64,000 bases of DNA from Carnegiea gigantea (GCA_029747015.1 JAKOGI010000082.1:83501-147500); one strand, 5' to 3'. Positions 44,422-56,248 are shown, counted from the stretch's first letter. The notes: generated by a model from the sequence alone, not told the origin. Program-made: numbers and translations.

Positions 44422-44504
44422 GAAAAAACGTAGAACCAGTAGAGGAAGACGACGGAGAAGGATTGAGCGAGACGAACACGGCGTAACAGGGTGATGTATT
44501 TCAT
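44418..44504 (-). promoter_or_regulatory. Sucrose-control (SC) uORF of the S1 bZIP gene
   Basis: A 28-codon uORF starting MKYITLLRRVRLA and ending QSFSVVFLYWFYVFS, stop. The C-terminal 15 residues match the SC-peptide conserved in leaders of group S1 bZIP mRNAs such as Arabidopsis bZIP11, where sucrose makes the ribosome stall on this peptide and reduces translation of the main frame. The main ATG lies 102 bp beyond the uORF stop. The N-terminal part is shorter than in the Arabidopsis peptide. Confidence 0.93.
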
Positions 44505-45170
44505 ATAGCCAGAAATTGAATCAAATCAATGCTAAATCGAATTGGGATTGGATTTCTGATGATTTGAGGACATACCCACAAGATCAAATTCAACGGAGTT
44601 GCAGAAATTTTTCTGGGTTTTTCTGGGAGTTGCAGAGATTTGAGGAGAGAGAAAATGGAGGGCGGAGAGAACCAAGGAGAGAGAAGGTGGGAGAGAGAGG
44701 ATTACCCGGAAATGGAGGGGTATAAATAGGAGGCATGGATGAGGATGGTGACAGAAGGAGGGGGGGGAGAGAGAGAGAGAGAGAGAGAGGGGTATATCTG
44801 GAAAGAATTATCCCCTATGAACATGATCCTCATTCTTCTGAACTGGGGCGTTTTGGTTGGTGAGAGATATTAATTATCATTAAAAAAAGGTTGGATTTCA
44901 GTTGGCAGAAAACTGAAAAAGTGCTTAAGTTGGCATTTTAAAAGAAAAAAAAGTATGCAACGTAACCCCAAATTTAATTATTCTTTCTGAAAAATGGGAA
45001 TTTCATGGCTGCTTTTGTATAAATAAATTATACTCATAATGATAATTTTTTTTTTTTTTCAAAGATAGGTTCCAGTCGATAGACTCATATTATCATAATG
45101 ATATATTTTTTTTAATTTAAACTACACCTTGTATGTTTTATAGTCCTTTGTCCAAAAAAAATATATTTCA
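44505..45170 (-). promoter_or_regulatory. bZIP 5' leader and promoter
   Basis: The TATA-like TATTTATA (minus strand, 44721-44728) lies 217 bp before the SC-uORF. A (GA)n tract with a G8 run is at 44760-44788 on the plus strand. Further upstream the sequence is AT-rich with no recognised elements. Confidence 0.4.
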
Positions 45171-45575
45171 ATTTCTTCATTTACTCTTATTTATTTCTCT
45201 ATTCTTTTAACAAGAGTAAGTCTTTACGCTCCTTAAACTTACAAACAGAAGTAAATAATTTAATCTTTTTTACTTCTCCTTACTCATATTTACTCGTACT
45301 CCTCTAAATTACTTTCATCCATAACAAAAGGAGGGCAAGGACGGTGAGTATTCTCCTTTATTTTTATTTGGAAATAACAAAAGGAGGGCAAGGATGCGTA
45401 AATAAGAGTAACTGTTACTTCCTTTTACTCTCCATTTCTTATTCTGCAAATTAGAGTGTAAGGAGAGGTAAGGAGGTAGATTTTATATATTTGTCCTCAT
45501 AAAATCTAAATATAATATATTTCTTCATTTACTCTTATTTACTCCTCTATTTTTTCAACAAGAGTAAGTCTTTAC
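45171..45575. repeat. TTTACTC-rich repeat; copy 1 and left part of copy 2
   Basis: Copy 1 (about 45171-45345) and copy 2 (about 45524-45575, continuing at 46166-46275) share TTTACTCTTATTTA, AACAAGAGTAAGTCTTTAC, CCTTAAACTTA and CTCTAAATTACTTTC.TCCATAACA. A 25-bp AACAAAAGGAGGGCAAGG-type segment is also repeated (45324 and 45367). Confidence 0.65.
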
Positions 45576-46165
45576 TAGAGCTGGATAATAGGTCGTGTCG
45601 GGTCGGGTTCGTGTTCGTATCGAGCTTAAACGGGTTGAGAATTCCTCAACTTAAACCTAACCCGTTTATTAAACGGGTTGAAAAATCTTGACATGTACCC
45701 ATTTAATTTTTAAAGAGGTTGACCCGTTTAACCCGTTTAAGATAAATAAGTCAAGTTCAGTCGCTTAATTAACTATTTACGCATTTAATATTTTCAACTA
45801 ATACGTAATTACAGTGTTAAAAATTAAGTTTACATATCACATTAAATAATTACTCTTTGAAATTCCCCACATTCGTCATAATTCATAATTTCTAAAAATT
45901 TTTATATTTTTAATTATCTAATAAAAAGTAAATAGATAAATAAAAAATGAAAAAATAAGTTGACTTATTTAATTCATTTAATTAAACGGGTTAAATAGGT
46001 ACTTTTTCGTGTCGAGAATCTCGACCTAAACCTAACCCATTTAATTAACGGGTTGAACGTGTCAACCTATTTAATTAAACGGATCGAAAATTTATACCCA
46101 AACCCACTCAACTTCGTGTCGGGTTCGGGTTGGTAATCATGTCGGGTCAGCTTTTTCCAACTCTA
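45576..46165. mobile_element. Non-autonomous hAT element, 590 bp, 8-bp target duplication
   Basis: Starts TAGAGCTGGATAATAGG and ends TTTTTCCAACTCTA. GTCTTTAC is duplicated exactly on both sides (45568-45575 and 46166-46173). The body is made of AAACGGGTTGA / GGGTCGGGTTCG words in both orientations. It interrupts copy 2 of the flanking repeat, while copy 1 keeps the empty site (AAGTCTTTACGCTCCTTAAA). No transposase is encoded. Confidence 0.85.
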
Positions 46166-46350
46166 GTCTTTACTTTCCTTAAACTTATAAATAAAAGTAA
46201 GCAACTTACTCTTATTTACTCCTCTTTACTCCTATTTACTTTTACACCTCTAAATTACTTTCTTCCATAACAGACCCTAAGAGTTAACATCATACTCTTA
46301 GGTAAAAATACATACTCAAAAGTCATGTAAATAGATCTGCTTGAAGAGTG

Positions 46351-46382
46351 AACTACATATATGTATACATATATATACATAC

Positions 46383-46448
<66 letters not shown>

Positions 46449-46476
46449 TGTGTGTGTATATATATGTATATATGTA

Positions 46477-46533
<57 letters not shown>

Positions 46534-46583
46534 ATATATATACATACATACGTACGTACGTACGTATGTACGTACACACACAT

Positions 46584-46617
<34 letters not shown>

Positions 46618-46618
46618 G
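46351..46618. repeat. Large compound microsatellite (CATA)n(TA)n(TG)n(TATG)n(CGTA)n(CA)n
   Basis: About 270 bp of mixed TA, TG, CATA, TATG and CGTA repeats. The left part is roughly the reverse complement of the right part, so the whole could fold back on itself. Long open frames here on both strands are artefacts of the repeat (IYIYIY / CVCVCV). Confidence 0.9.
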
Positions 46619-47624
46619 ATAGACAATGTAGCATTTGAAAGTATATACTTTTTCAGCCCAACTCCCTTTATAATGACAAACAAGATAAAAAGCTTTTACC
46701 ATCTATTGGGTTTAAATCCCTAGCCTTTTAGTTGAAAAAATTCTTATCAAAATATTTTCTTATTTTTACCATCAAGATCTTGCCCTAGATAAATTGTATA
46801 AGTTCACTAAATGAATTGACATATTATTAGTTTTGACAAACAATGTACAATTTTTATCATATCACCATCAAGATCTTATCTTTGTAGAAAAATACATTGT
46901 CTTTTAACTACTACACTATATCAATATCAAATTTGTGTATTTCTTACCATGTATTTAATATACTATGATCGATAAATTAAACACAATGCTCCCAAATTGG
47001 ATATATATTGCACGATTTCTTTTCCTTTTCTTTTAGATACATGTGTGTATTATTAGTAGGATAATATAGACTCAATACAATAGGTACGGTGTATGTAGAT
47101 GATTTTCTAATTTATTCCTTAAGGGAAAAAAAAAAAAAAAGAAAAATCACATCTAGCTGGTTTTCTTTTCTTTTTTTTTGATTGGGGGAGTCAAATCATA
47201 TCTAGTTAGTTTAATCAGAATGATTGGTCGTTGGAACTTAATTAAAATCGGACCATTCCATTTTATTTTATTATACTTCAACCAAATGAGAATAAGAGAC
47301 GGCTATTTGTCAACAGTTGGATATTCTCTTCGTTTTATATTATTCTTTCAAATCGGATATATACTTTGACATAATATAATATAATTATAGGTCAAAAATC
47401 ATGCGTTGGATGTGGTTCAAATTAAACAGAAATGTTCATATTATATAGCAATGATCTCCATAAATTATAATTATATAAGGCTTGAAGCATATGTAAATTG
47501 TGACAAAATTAATCTTGTTCAAGATTACTCTTTTATGCTCTAATTAATCCTAAGCATAGAGGGGATGACTAATCTTTCTTGCTATTATTAGGTCTCTTTT
47601 TTTCCTCACACTTATAGGAGCATT

Positions 47625-47892
47625 GGGTAAACAGCTTTTTGAATAGTTTTTTTAATCAAATTTTTTTTTTTTTACTAAGATTAGTTGTTTGACCAAGTAA
47701 AAAAACTAGTTTGAGTGTTTGATGAAAAGGTTTTATGGAAGGGCTAATTTGGATCCAAAAAGGGAATTTGAAAAACCTAATTTCATGAACTTTTTGAAAG
47801 AGTTTTTTGAAGAATTAGTTTTTTGTCTCACAATTTTATCAGAAACAGCTAATTTTACTAATCAATTTTTCAACAAGCAGCTAATTTGTCCT
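47625..47892. mobile_element. MITE relative of the 56249 element, opposite orientation
   Basis: Contains TTTTTGAAGAATTAG, TTTTGTCTCACAATTTTATC and AGAAACAGCTAATTTTACTA. Their reverse complements appear in the same order at 56330-56600. The ends are GAGCATTGGGTAAACAGC and GCAGCTAATTTGTCCTAG. Confidence 0.5.
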
Positions 47893-50800
47893 AGTCTTAT
47901 TACTGTTAATTGTGTTAATTCCATAAACTCCTCCATAAAATATAGATAAGATCCCATTTTATGTAGAATTGCATTATTTTATATATGAGAATATCCACTT
48001 ATATAAAAGCTTAAACTAATAGTTGAACGCTGGTATATATATTATATATTCTAACATGTCGGTTCATGTAAGTGTCTATCAGACTTAAAGCATAAATGTT
48101 GTAAAAACTTGCTCTAATTTTTTTGGTTGTTAATTTTGTTAATTACAATAATCCTTAACATTATAATTGAAACAGGACAAGAGATGAATATGATCCCACA
48201 AAATTTTCAAAACTTTTCTGCTTACTAAAATTCATTTTTCAAATCAAGAAAACCCCATTTGATTGGTGGTGAATGGTGATTATGGCAGTTTTTCATTGGT
48301 TGTTGGCGATTTTAATTGATCATATCGCATTCATATCATATGGAATAATGATGAAAACAACCCCTAAATGAAGATCAAGCCACAAACGTGAAGGCTAATA
48401 ACAAAGTCAGACTCCAACAGCTTATCAAGTGATTAGATATGATCTTTGATCAAGACAACGTGGCCAACTTTTGATCCATCCATTAGGAAATGATTGAGTT
48501 TCAATCATATGATTTTGCTCAAGTTTTAGCCAACATAAGTTAATTATTAAGGTTTGATCCATCCATTAGGAAATTTTTATGAAGTTGATCATCAAAACTT
48601 TCATTCAGTATGTATACCCGGAAGTTGTTGGAGCTGCAGATTGGATAGTCCGAATGTGCTATAGGCCTATAATTATTCTTGCCCCGTTACTTGGAAATTT
48701 AGTTGCTTTTCTTCTTTTTCAATCATTTCGTTAGATGATAACTTAGATAGAACCTTTATAAAAAGAGTTACGTAAGTTACCATGTATTTACCCTTTTTAA
48801 AAAAAAAAAAAGTTAGCATAGTTAAGAAGAAAAAAAAACCCTAGCATGGTTTTAAGGAAATATATATATTGTGTAATATTAATATAACAATTTCAACAAT
48901 AGACGATTTATATATGTGAATTCATATAAGTACTTATTCGATGTTGATGTACATATGTCATTAATTCTGTGTTGGTCATTATCTAAAGAACCTAAAATTT
49001 CACTGTGGACGTAAAGAAAACTTAATTCATAGTATAATTTTTGATCAACTAAAATTGTTGTCATATGTACTCGTATTTTAGAAATCAACCTTGAATTATA
49101 TTGCTAGGTTTTTCTATTCAATTACCCCCCCCCAAAAAATACATTCATTTATGTGTTTTATAAGACGTTTACCCTTGAAAAAAGGGTTGCTTAATGTTTA
49201 CTTGTACTTACCATCACTGTTTTCATCGGGAAATTTTCTATCATCCCCTAAGTCTAGTGTTTTATTTTTGACAGCATAAACCATCTCTAACATCAACCTC
49301 TCTTATCGCAGAGATAAGTTGTCTACCATTAAAATTTTTTCAGGTAGAATTCACTTTTTTTTAAAAAAAATAATTATTATTTTAAATTATTCAACCCTAA
49401 AAAAAGTACAAGCTAGTAGATACAAGGAATCTATGCATACATGAATGTGATCAACACTGAATATAATAATAGCACTAATTTCGAAATACCCACATGCATG
49501 TTAGATGAGATGTTAAATAATTTATGATTAGCATGAATTAGGTTTAGTTCGTTGAAATTAATAAAATTAGACACTAATATTCTAATACTATACCTTCTTA
49601 TCTGATATCTACTTAATTAATTAGTTGATTAGTTGATTAATCTTGTGCTAAGTCCAATGTGCTTTACAAATAGATAGGATAAGTACAGTCCAAAACTATG
49701 GAATCTCGGCTACTTTGTTGTTTTTTTTAAATAGTTTTGCACTTTGTTCTTTCATGTCTCTCTTTCTTTTTTTCATGTTTTTTTGGGGGGTGTTTCAAAG
49801 TACAATGGTCAATTTAGAATATACTCTAATCCAATATTTTACTTTATATACTGTATTATTAAATATAAGAATATTAAATATAAGTCTAAGAAAGAGAGGG
49901 TACAAAAGACACACTAGCATTCCTCGTTTTTTAATTAAGACATATATATGTCACTAAGGAAATTTGAAAGTGTAAATCTGCATTAACTATAATGAGCTTA
50001 AATAAATTGTAAAAAGTTTAATGGACTGCAATTCTAAATGGAATAAGAGAATAAACCCTAAAATTTCTATTTATCAGCAAGTCTATAAAATTCCTTCCCA
50101 AGGGAAAATTTTTGTGCACTATTTTGACCCTCCATTAACCACTATCTTATTAATGGTCGATCCATAAGAGTAAAGCTTTTCTAGTGCAGTTTTTTCTAAT
50201 TATACGAGTCAAAATTGAAACATATTATAAAAAACAGACGTCGAATCAATTATATCCGCATAAATTTTCCTCGTCTAATGTTATTTAGGAACTTTATTGG
50301 CAAGATCTTTAATACCTAAATACATGCCTTCTTAAAGAAAAAAAGGGGGGGCTCTACCACAATCACAATTTAAAAAGGGATCAATTTGAATAATAGCCCT
50401 TATCTTTTATAATGAGAAAAGGGGGAAAAATCTATGTTCCTATTGAAGGTAGAAATATTTGTTCTAGCCCGGCAACGGTCCAAATCAATTTGGATAAAGT
50501 TAATAACAATTCAACTTTTCAAGCGGGTTTTTGTAATAGTTTTTAATTTATTTATTAAAAAAGAAAGGAAAGAAAGAAAGAAAAGGAGGATGGATGGCCC
50601 TAGATTTGGTGGACTCCCAAAATCCTTGTAAAATTACTTTTGCTAGTGATGGATGACAAAAACCATTTGAATTACCCAACTTTAAGGTCGAAATCTCACT
50701 ATCAAATTTGTACGGGGATAAGTATAGATAACAATTCAATTTTGAACTTGTAACTGTCGGTTATCTCTTTTATTAAAGATTTTTGAAAGCGATCGGAAAA

Positions 50801-51844
50801 GAAAAGAGACAATATCCTTTTACTTTAATTAATTTGTTTCACTAAAAATAAGGTCCAATCATCCTAAAACGTAGGAAGACTTTTCCTAAAATCAAATATT
50901 AGAATGGTAGGTTATTAGAATTACTAATGTAAACGTAAGAAAATATAGGTACATGTGAGAATTCGTTAGAGTCGTAAGAAATTATAAGGAATTAATTGTA
51001 GGCGGTAAGCTTTCGTTGCTTATCGCGAAAAAGAACAGAGGCAAGGTGTAACATAATAGCCATATTCATTACTTGAAAATAGATTACTTCATTAAACTCT
51101 GAAGTAAAAAATCATTCATTGTCCACTCTGAGTATGCATCCACTAACAAACAGAATAATTCAATGAGTACTTTACTTTAGTGCACCTAAATTTACATTGA
51201 AAGCCCCAAAAACAAAAAAAGGTGACTATTTTATCTATCTAGAAAATAAAAATAAATCAAATATGTTCCGAATAGATGAAATACAAAGCGATCATCTACG
51301 AACTCAAATCATTACATGTCATTTACCTCAACTAGTAAAGTATCTGAAAGTTGTCATCCGAAACTTAAACTAGAATCCCGTCTATATCGACCTTTATGCA
51401 CGTCTCATTCGCTCAAAAAAAAACACACATACACCCTACAATGTAACCCGTTGGATACTAGGTAGGATGAGCACTGCACGGGCAAATGTAAATCATTCCT
51501 TGCTGTTCTACATGTGAAAAAACAGGAGGATAAGAAAGAGGACTGCCTGTTGGAAAAAGAGGACAGAGCAAAAAGGGAGATTGAGGCAAATTTGCTTTTG
51601 TCAAAGTCACGTTGGATTAATGTTGGCTGTGGGTGGGTGGGTGGGTGGGTGGGTGGAAAATGGTCCATTGATAGAGATGGAACGGCAGCCATATCTTACT
51701 TTAATCAGAGTGAAATTAAAATATGCTTAATTAATTATTACACTTGAGTAGTGAAGTAAATGAGTTATTTGTCAGTTATGTTCCCTATACATTATATAAT
51801 AATCTAAGATTTATAATTCTACATTATTACAGATGCTTTTGTTC

Positions 51845-52216
51845 GTGTTTTTTTTAAAGTATTGTCAATGGTGACTCAGTTTTTTAGCTCATCAGCGGGG
51901 GATCGACTTCTTCCACATCATCCCTTGAGCTAATTTTTCGGCGGTCAGGTTTTCCTTCGCACAATGTAAGGCTGACAACTTTGGCTCATCAAATAAAATA
52001 ATACCCATGGACCCACTCTATAACGCACAACTTTATTTTTAGAATAAAAAAAAGAAAAACTAATTAAAAATATTTTTAAAATTAAAAAAGAAAAAAAAGG
52101 CCCGCGAGCTGGCTCATGGCTCCAAGCCGCGAGGCCTTTGCTGCAGAAATCTCCCCACCTCACCCCCTTTCTCTCTTCTCCTTTTTGCCTCGCGATCACA
52201 CCATTGGAGATGCTCT
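51845..52216. mobile_element. Possible MITE ending in GAGCATCTCCAATGG
   Basis: The right end reads ACACCATTGGAGATGCTC, a terminal wording common in plant Tourist-type MITEs. The left end (TATTGTCAATGGTGACTCAG) shares only CAATGGTG. GC-rich blocks occur inside (CCCGCGAGCTGGCTCATGGC). Borders are uncertain. Confidence 0.3.
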
Positions 52217-52466
52217 TGAATCTTGAATCACCTTCTATTCTTATACAATCCTAACGTACACTCTATGTCAATTAAAGATGTCTCTTTCTTGCGTGATAGG
52301 AACAGAGCTTTAGCCAAGCAGCTTAGTCAAGACAGTTGAAATTGCTAATAATCGCGGATTAGCATGTCGCGGTAAATATGTACCCAGGCCGTAACATTGA
52401 TTTACTCCATTCTTATGCAAATTTGACTCGGGACTCTAAGATTATGATATGATTGTTGTTAAGTTA

Positions 52467-52799
52467 TAAATGGAGTATGTGTAAATTGAAGTTGGTAAAA
52501 GGGTGAAGTTGGTTGAGATAAATTGAAGTTGGTTAAATTTGGTATTTTTTGTTGAAGTGAGTTGAAGTGAGTTGAAGTAGGTTGAAGTTGGTTGAAGTTT
52601 GTTGAAGTTAGTACATTTTTATATGATGGATTGAAGTCGAGTAAAATAGTGAGAATAAAATTTTTAACGAGATGGGTTGAAATTGGTTGAAGTTGGTTGA
52701 AGTTGGTATTTTTTACTGAAGTGTGTTGAAGTTGGTTGATATAGGTTGAAGAAATTTGAAGTTGGTAAATCGAAAAAGACCAACGAAAAGAATATGCCC
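52467..52799. mobile_element. Tourist-like MITE with GTTGAAGTTGG core
   Basis: The right end CAACGAAAAGAATATGCCC followed by TAA matches the family at 1-128 and 18753-19463. The core is the reverse-complement sense of the same decamer (GTTGAAGTTGGTTGAAGTAG). The left border (TAAATGGAGTATGTG) is diverged. Confidence 0.5.
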
Positions 52800-52802
52800 T
52801 AA

Positions 52803-54086
52803 ATAGCACATTAGAGAAAGAACACTTTGTATGCATAGTTATTTGTTAGGGGTTTGTTTTGAAAAAAATTCAAAATGGGCCGGGGTTGTTTCATTAGATT
52901 TATAACTTGTCCGTTATTTTGTATAAAAAAAGTGTGGATAGTAAGTTTAACTAATGGTAGCATGTAAATTAGTGTGGCAAATATGTGAAAAAAGTAACGG
53001 GTTACTAGACATGCTGTTAATGAATCGAACCAATCTGATCTATTAATATATTTTAATGGACCGATCCATTATTAATCCGATCCATTATTGACCCGACCAT
53101 TTATTAACTATAATTTATACAAACCGACTCACTTAATCCAATGAATATCCGGCCTGTTACCCACCCTTAGCCCCACATATTAGTCCTATGGAAGCATGGA
53201 CAAATTAGCTAATAACTTAACTCTTTTGCTTTGGTGCTTTAAAAAAAAAGAAAAAAGAAAAAGGTCTTTGTTTTTCGTTTTGGTGAAGTCTATTTGACAA
53301 CATACATATTCAAGACTCCTGATGAATTTACATTGCTTCACATCTAAGACTAGTTTCAAACATTTTGAATTAGAATATCAAATACGACCTTTTCATTTTT
53401 ACATAGGTAAGATTCCACTTACAATGGGGTGAGGATAAACAAATTCTTACAAATAATGTGATATGAACCCTTAACCTTTCATTTAAAAGGTACGTATTCT
53501 ACCACTTGGCCAACAGTGTTTTCTCTAGCTCGAACCTATTGAACAAGATCTAATGAACAGCGCTTGTTTCTTGAGCTTTAATGTACAAGCATTATTACAA
53601 TTTTTGGCGTGAATGAAGATAGAAGAGGTGATGTTACAGAACGAAAAATTATTACATTAATATGCAAGTCATAATCTTGTCATTTGATGCATTATATATT
53701 TTTTTCAATATGATCTAGTTAAGAATATGTTACTATTCTACTAATTATTGCATAAATTATTCATTAAGTGGTTTCATTAAGTGGTCAATTCTTTTAATTT
53801 AATGTAGCATTGTGTTAAATTAGCTTTACTCTTTTGTGGCTATTCAAATGCCTATATAGTTAGATTTTGTAAAATTAAATTTCATTCGCAAAGTAATAAC
53901 ATATATAATAACATATAGTGAATCCTAGTTTTTTTTTTTTTCTTTTGAAGGTTAATAAATACTAGTTAATAATATTAATGTTAATTAATATGAGTCAACT
54001 AATATCCACCTATTACAACTTGCCAATTCATTATTTTATGCCACATCAGCTTGCCACATGTCATTCATACATGATTTGCATCCAAC

Positions 54087-54144
<58 letters not shown>

Positions 54145-54395
54145 TTTTGGCGTGAATGAAGATAGAAGTGGTGATGTTACAGAACGAAAAAAATTTTTTT
54201 TTTGGGTAATAATTCAAGAAGATTTAATAATTGAATATACTGGTACTCCAAAATGTAAGAATCATTATTTTTTTAATCTTTAGTTATTCCTGCAATTGAA
54301 ATTGAATTATTATCGATCTGTGCACACTGTTATCCTATAATTAAGACACATCGCTTTCCAAACAAAGACTCCATAATACTATGCTTGTAATTATA
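52803..54395. other. AT-rich spacer with TA microsatellite and repeated 45-bp block
   Basis: Contains a degraded repeat near 53000-53165 (GATCCATTATTAATCCGATCC), a tRNA-like word stretch near 53461-53512 (TATGAACCCTTAACC, CCACTTGGCCAA), a (TA)n tract at about 54091-54141, and TTTTTGGCGTGAATGAAGAT plus its following 25 bp at both 53601 and 54144. No gene. Confidence 0.4.
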
Positions 54396-54646
54396 CCTTG
54401 ATTTGAGATATGAAATTTGACATAATTAATAAAGACTTTGAGTAAGCAAGGTACATCAAGATAAGGTTCATTTTGCGACATTAGAAAGTTGTTCCCATTG
54501 AAACTCTTTCACATAATCATGCTATCATTAGCTAAGATTTTGTATCTTGATTAACTTTCTAATGTCGCAAAATGAACCTTATCTTGATGTACCTTGTTTA
54601 CACAAAAGTCCGTTAATTATGTCAAATGTCATATCTCAAACCAAGG
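54396..54646. repeat. 251-bp inverted repeat with perfect 44-bp inner arms
   Basis: The inner arms 54447-54490 and 54553-54596 are exact reverse complements (CAAGGTACATCAAGATAAGG and onward). The outer arms 54396-54446 and 54597-54646 are about 85 percent alike (CCTTGATTTGAGATATG versus CCTTGGTTTGAGATATG). The spacer is 62 bp. It is most likely a foldback MITE; its transcript would be a long hairpin. Confidence 0.8.
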
Positions 54647-54876
54647 GTTGAAACAGTGGCCCCTCCCACTAACAGCTGTTTTCAATTGCCATCTAATTTG
54701 CCGCAGCGTGATAAAATATATCAAACATTTCAACACGTCAAAACAAAGCGTGTTCCATTCAAAGTGTCAAGGTACTAGAGGAGGAGCAAAAAGCCAATAT
54801 CTAATGGCTACAACCTTAGCCCTAAATCTCTAAAAGTTCTAACCCTTATCCATCTCTTCTATTAGTTACAAATTAG

Positions 54877-55153
54877 TAGAGCCGGTAAAAATTTGTGTTC
54901 GGGTTGAATTTAGATTAGATAAATTAGACAATGTTAAAATTCGAACAAGAAATTGATATCTAATACCTGATTTTTTTGGGTCGGATAATTCAGGCAAGGC
55001 TATATTCTGATCAAAATCAGGTTCGGATAATAGAAATATAAAAAATGTTGCATCCGGATTCAAAATTCGGACGAAAAATTCATGATCGTACCCAGCTTTT
55101 TCTGGGTCGGACAAATTTAGGTATTCGGATCGGATAACTTTTTACTAGCTCTA
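54877..55153. mobile_element. Small hAT-like element, 277 bp
   Basis: Starts TAGAGCCGGTAAAAATTTG and ends ACTTTTTACTAGCTCTA. CAAATTAG / TAAATTAG flank the ends (7 of 8 bases match). The interior repeats TTCGG/CCGGAT words. It has the same terminal type as the element at 45576. Confidence 0.65.
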
Positions 55154-55380
55154 TAAATTAGTCATGTATTGTTTAATCACATCATTCGAGTTTCTCTTGG
55201 ATCTTCTGTATGTGCCTCTTTCACATTCTAGAAGATCAATCTTCTCACGCTTTCTGATGAGTGCATCTATACTTCTCTTGAAGTGCCCAAAGGATTTAAG
55301 TCTTGGCTCCTCTGTCTCATTATCTATTGATGTCACTTCTATCTTTTCTCTAATCACTTCATCTCTAATCCTTCTAATTT
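55154..55380 (-). pseudogene. LINE reverse-transcriptase C-terminal remnant
   Basis: The minus-strand frame reads EPRLKSFGHFKRSIDALIRK and then REKIDLL with RRSKRNSNDVIK. This follows the end of plant LINE reverse transcriptases (R-L-x-W-x-G-H-x-x-R ... D-A-P-x-R ... G-R-P-K-K-x-W-x-E-V-I). The Trp and the GRPKKTW block are degraded and no upstream RT motifs are intact, so it is a dead 5'-truncated fragment. Confidence 0.55.
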
Positions 55381-56248
55381 AAGTCTTATATATATGATTA
55401 CACATTCATTAAATCATCTTCATATGTCGAACGATTAACCTTTGGACTTGAGTTTTTTCATCGGTCAGCCATGAAACAAAGCAGATTTAACTAACATGTA
55501 ACAATCTCTCTATTTAATCATATTTAAAATCTTCTTACGATCACACAGCACTTGAAATTCATTCCCCCTTTTTCCCATCTCAGTCTTATATACGATGGAC
55601 AACATTTTCTAAACTTATCCACTCCTAAAATAGCAATGATATTGTCGATAGTGACTTCTTTTATGTTTTCATTCTTCATTAGATTTTTGTTTTAGGTAAT
55701 CAATTTTTGATACACTTAACCTAAAATCCTTGGACTATGAAGTATAGCTCCAGTGTTCCACTTCTTGTTGACCCATCCTTTATTCTCATTGGTCAGGACA
55801 ATTTTCATCTCATCTGCTTGGTTAACCTAATTAACAAATAAATTATCACTTGAACATTTTTGTCAATTACTTTAATAGTGCTTAATCAATCAACCGAAAG
55901 TCCATTGGTAGATGTTTTCTTTAAAATCTTAAATTCTAATCAGCACATAAAAAGTTGATTAGACTCTCGAGTGTCGATCACTATCATCAACAAGAAGAAG
56001 AGAGATGTGGTGTGAAAAAAATAAAATAAAAACAATTGTAATCGGAAGTTATTCGTAGAGAAGCGATGTTCTTCACACCACTATCTCCCGTTTTATCGTG
56101 AATTCTGGTCTATCAACTCAAATAACAAGGTATTTTTTTAGAGGAGAAAAAAAAAGAAGAATTATCATAAAAAAAATGGGTGAGTTTTAAAAAATTAAAA
56201 CAAATTATTATATATGATAATACATATCAATCAGATCGGAACTATAGG
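55381..56248. other. AT-rich spacer, possibly old retroelement sequence
   Basis: No open gene. Broken minus-strand wording can be read but not assigned to a family. Nothing else is seen. Confidence 0.3.

Larger units (their letters stand above)
46619..52465. other. Gene-poor AT-rich region
   Basis: No gene supported in about 5.8 kb. Seen are long T/A runs, a C9-A6 run (49125-49139), an AT-rich low-complexity stretch around 48780-48900, the MITE relative at 47625-47892, a GTAAGAAA-rich stretch ending ATCGCGAAAAAGAACAGAGG at 50940-51042 that resembles one end of the element at 33641, and a (GGGT)n tract at 51633-51653. Confidence 0.4.

Noticed and set aside
43810..44433. 207-codon plus-strand frame opposite the bZIP gene
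   Set aside because: It is the antisense shadow of the GC-rich bZIP coding sequence. The minus strand has the bZIP domain and the SC-uORF.
46351..46618. CRISPR-like or telomere-like array
   Set aside because: The repeats are 2-4 bp microsatellite units without spacers, and the genome is a plant's.
46255..46723. Several overlapping open frames of 90-140 codons on both strands
   Set aside because: They are translations of the TA/TG/CATA microsatellite (IYIYIY, CVCVCV) and have no other content.
53461..53512. tRNA gene suggested by TATGAACCCTTAACC and CCACTTGGCCAA
   Set aside because: No cloverleaf with acceptor and anticodon stems can be drawn. The wording is common in degraded plant repeats.
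55990..56130. Possible LTR end of a retrotransposon
   Set aside because: The wording was suggestive, but no second LTR, primer-binding site or gag/pol frame is present nearby.
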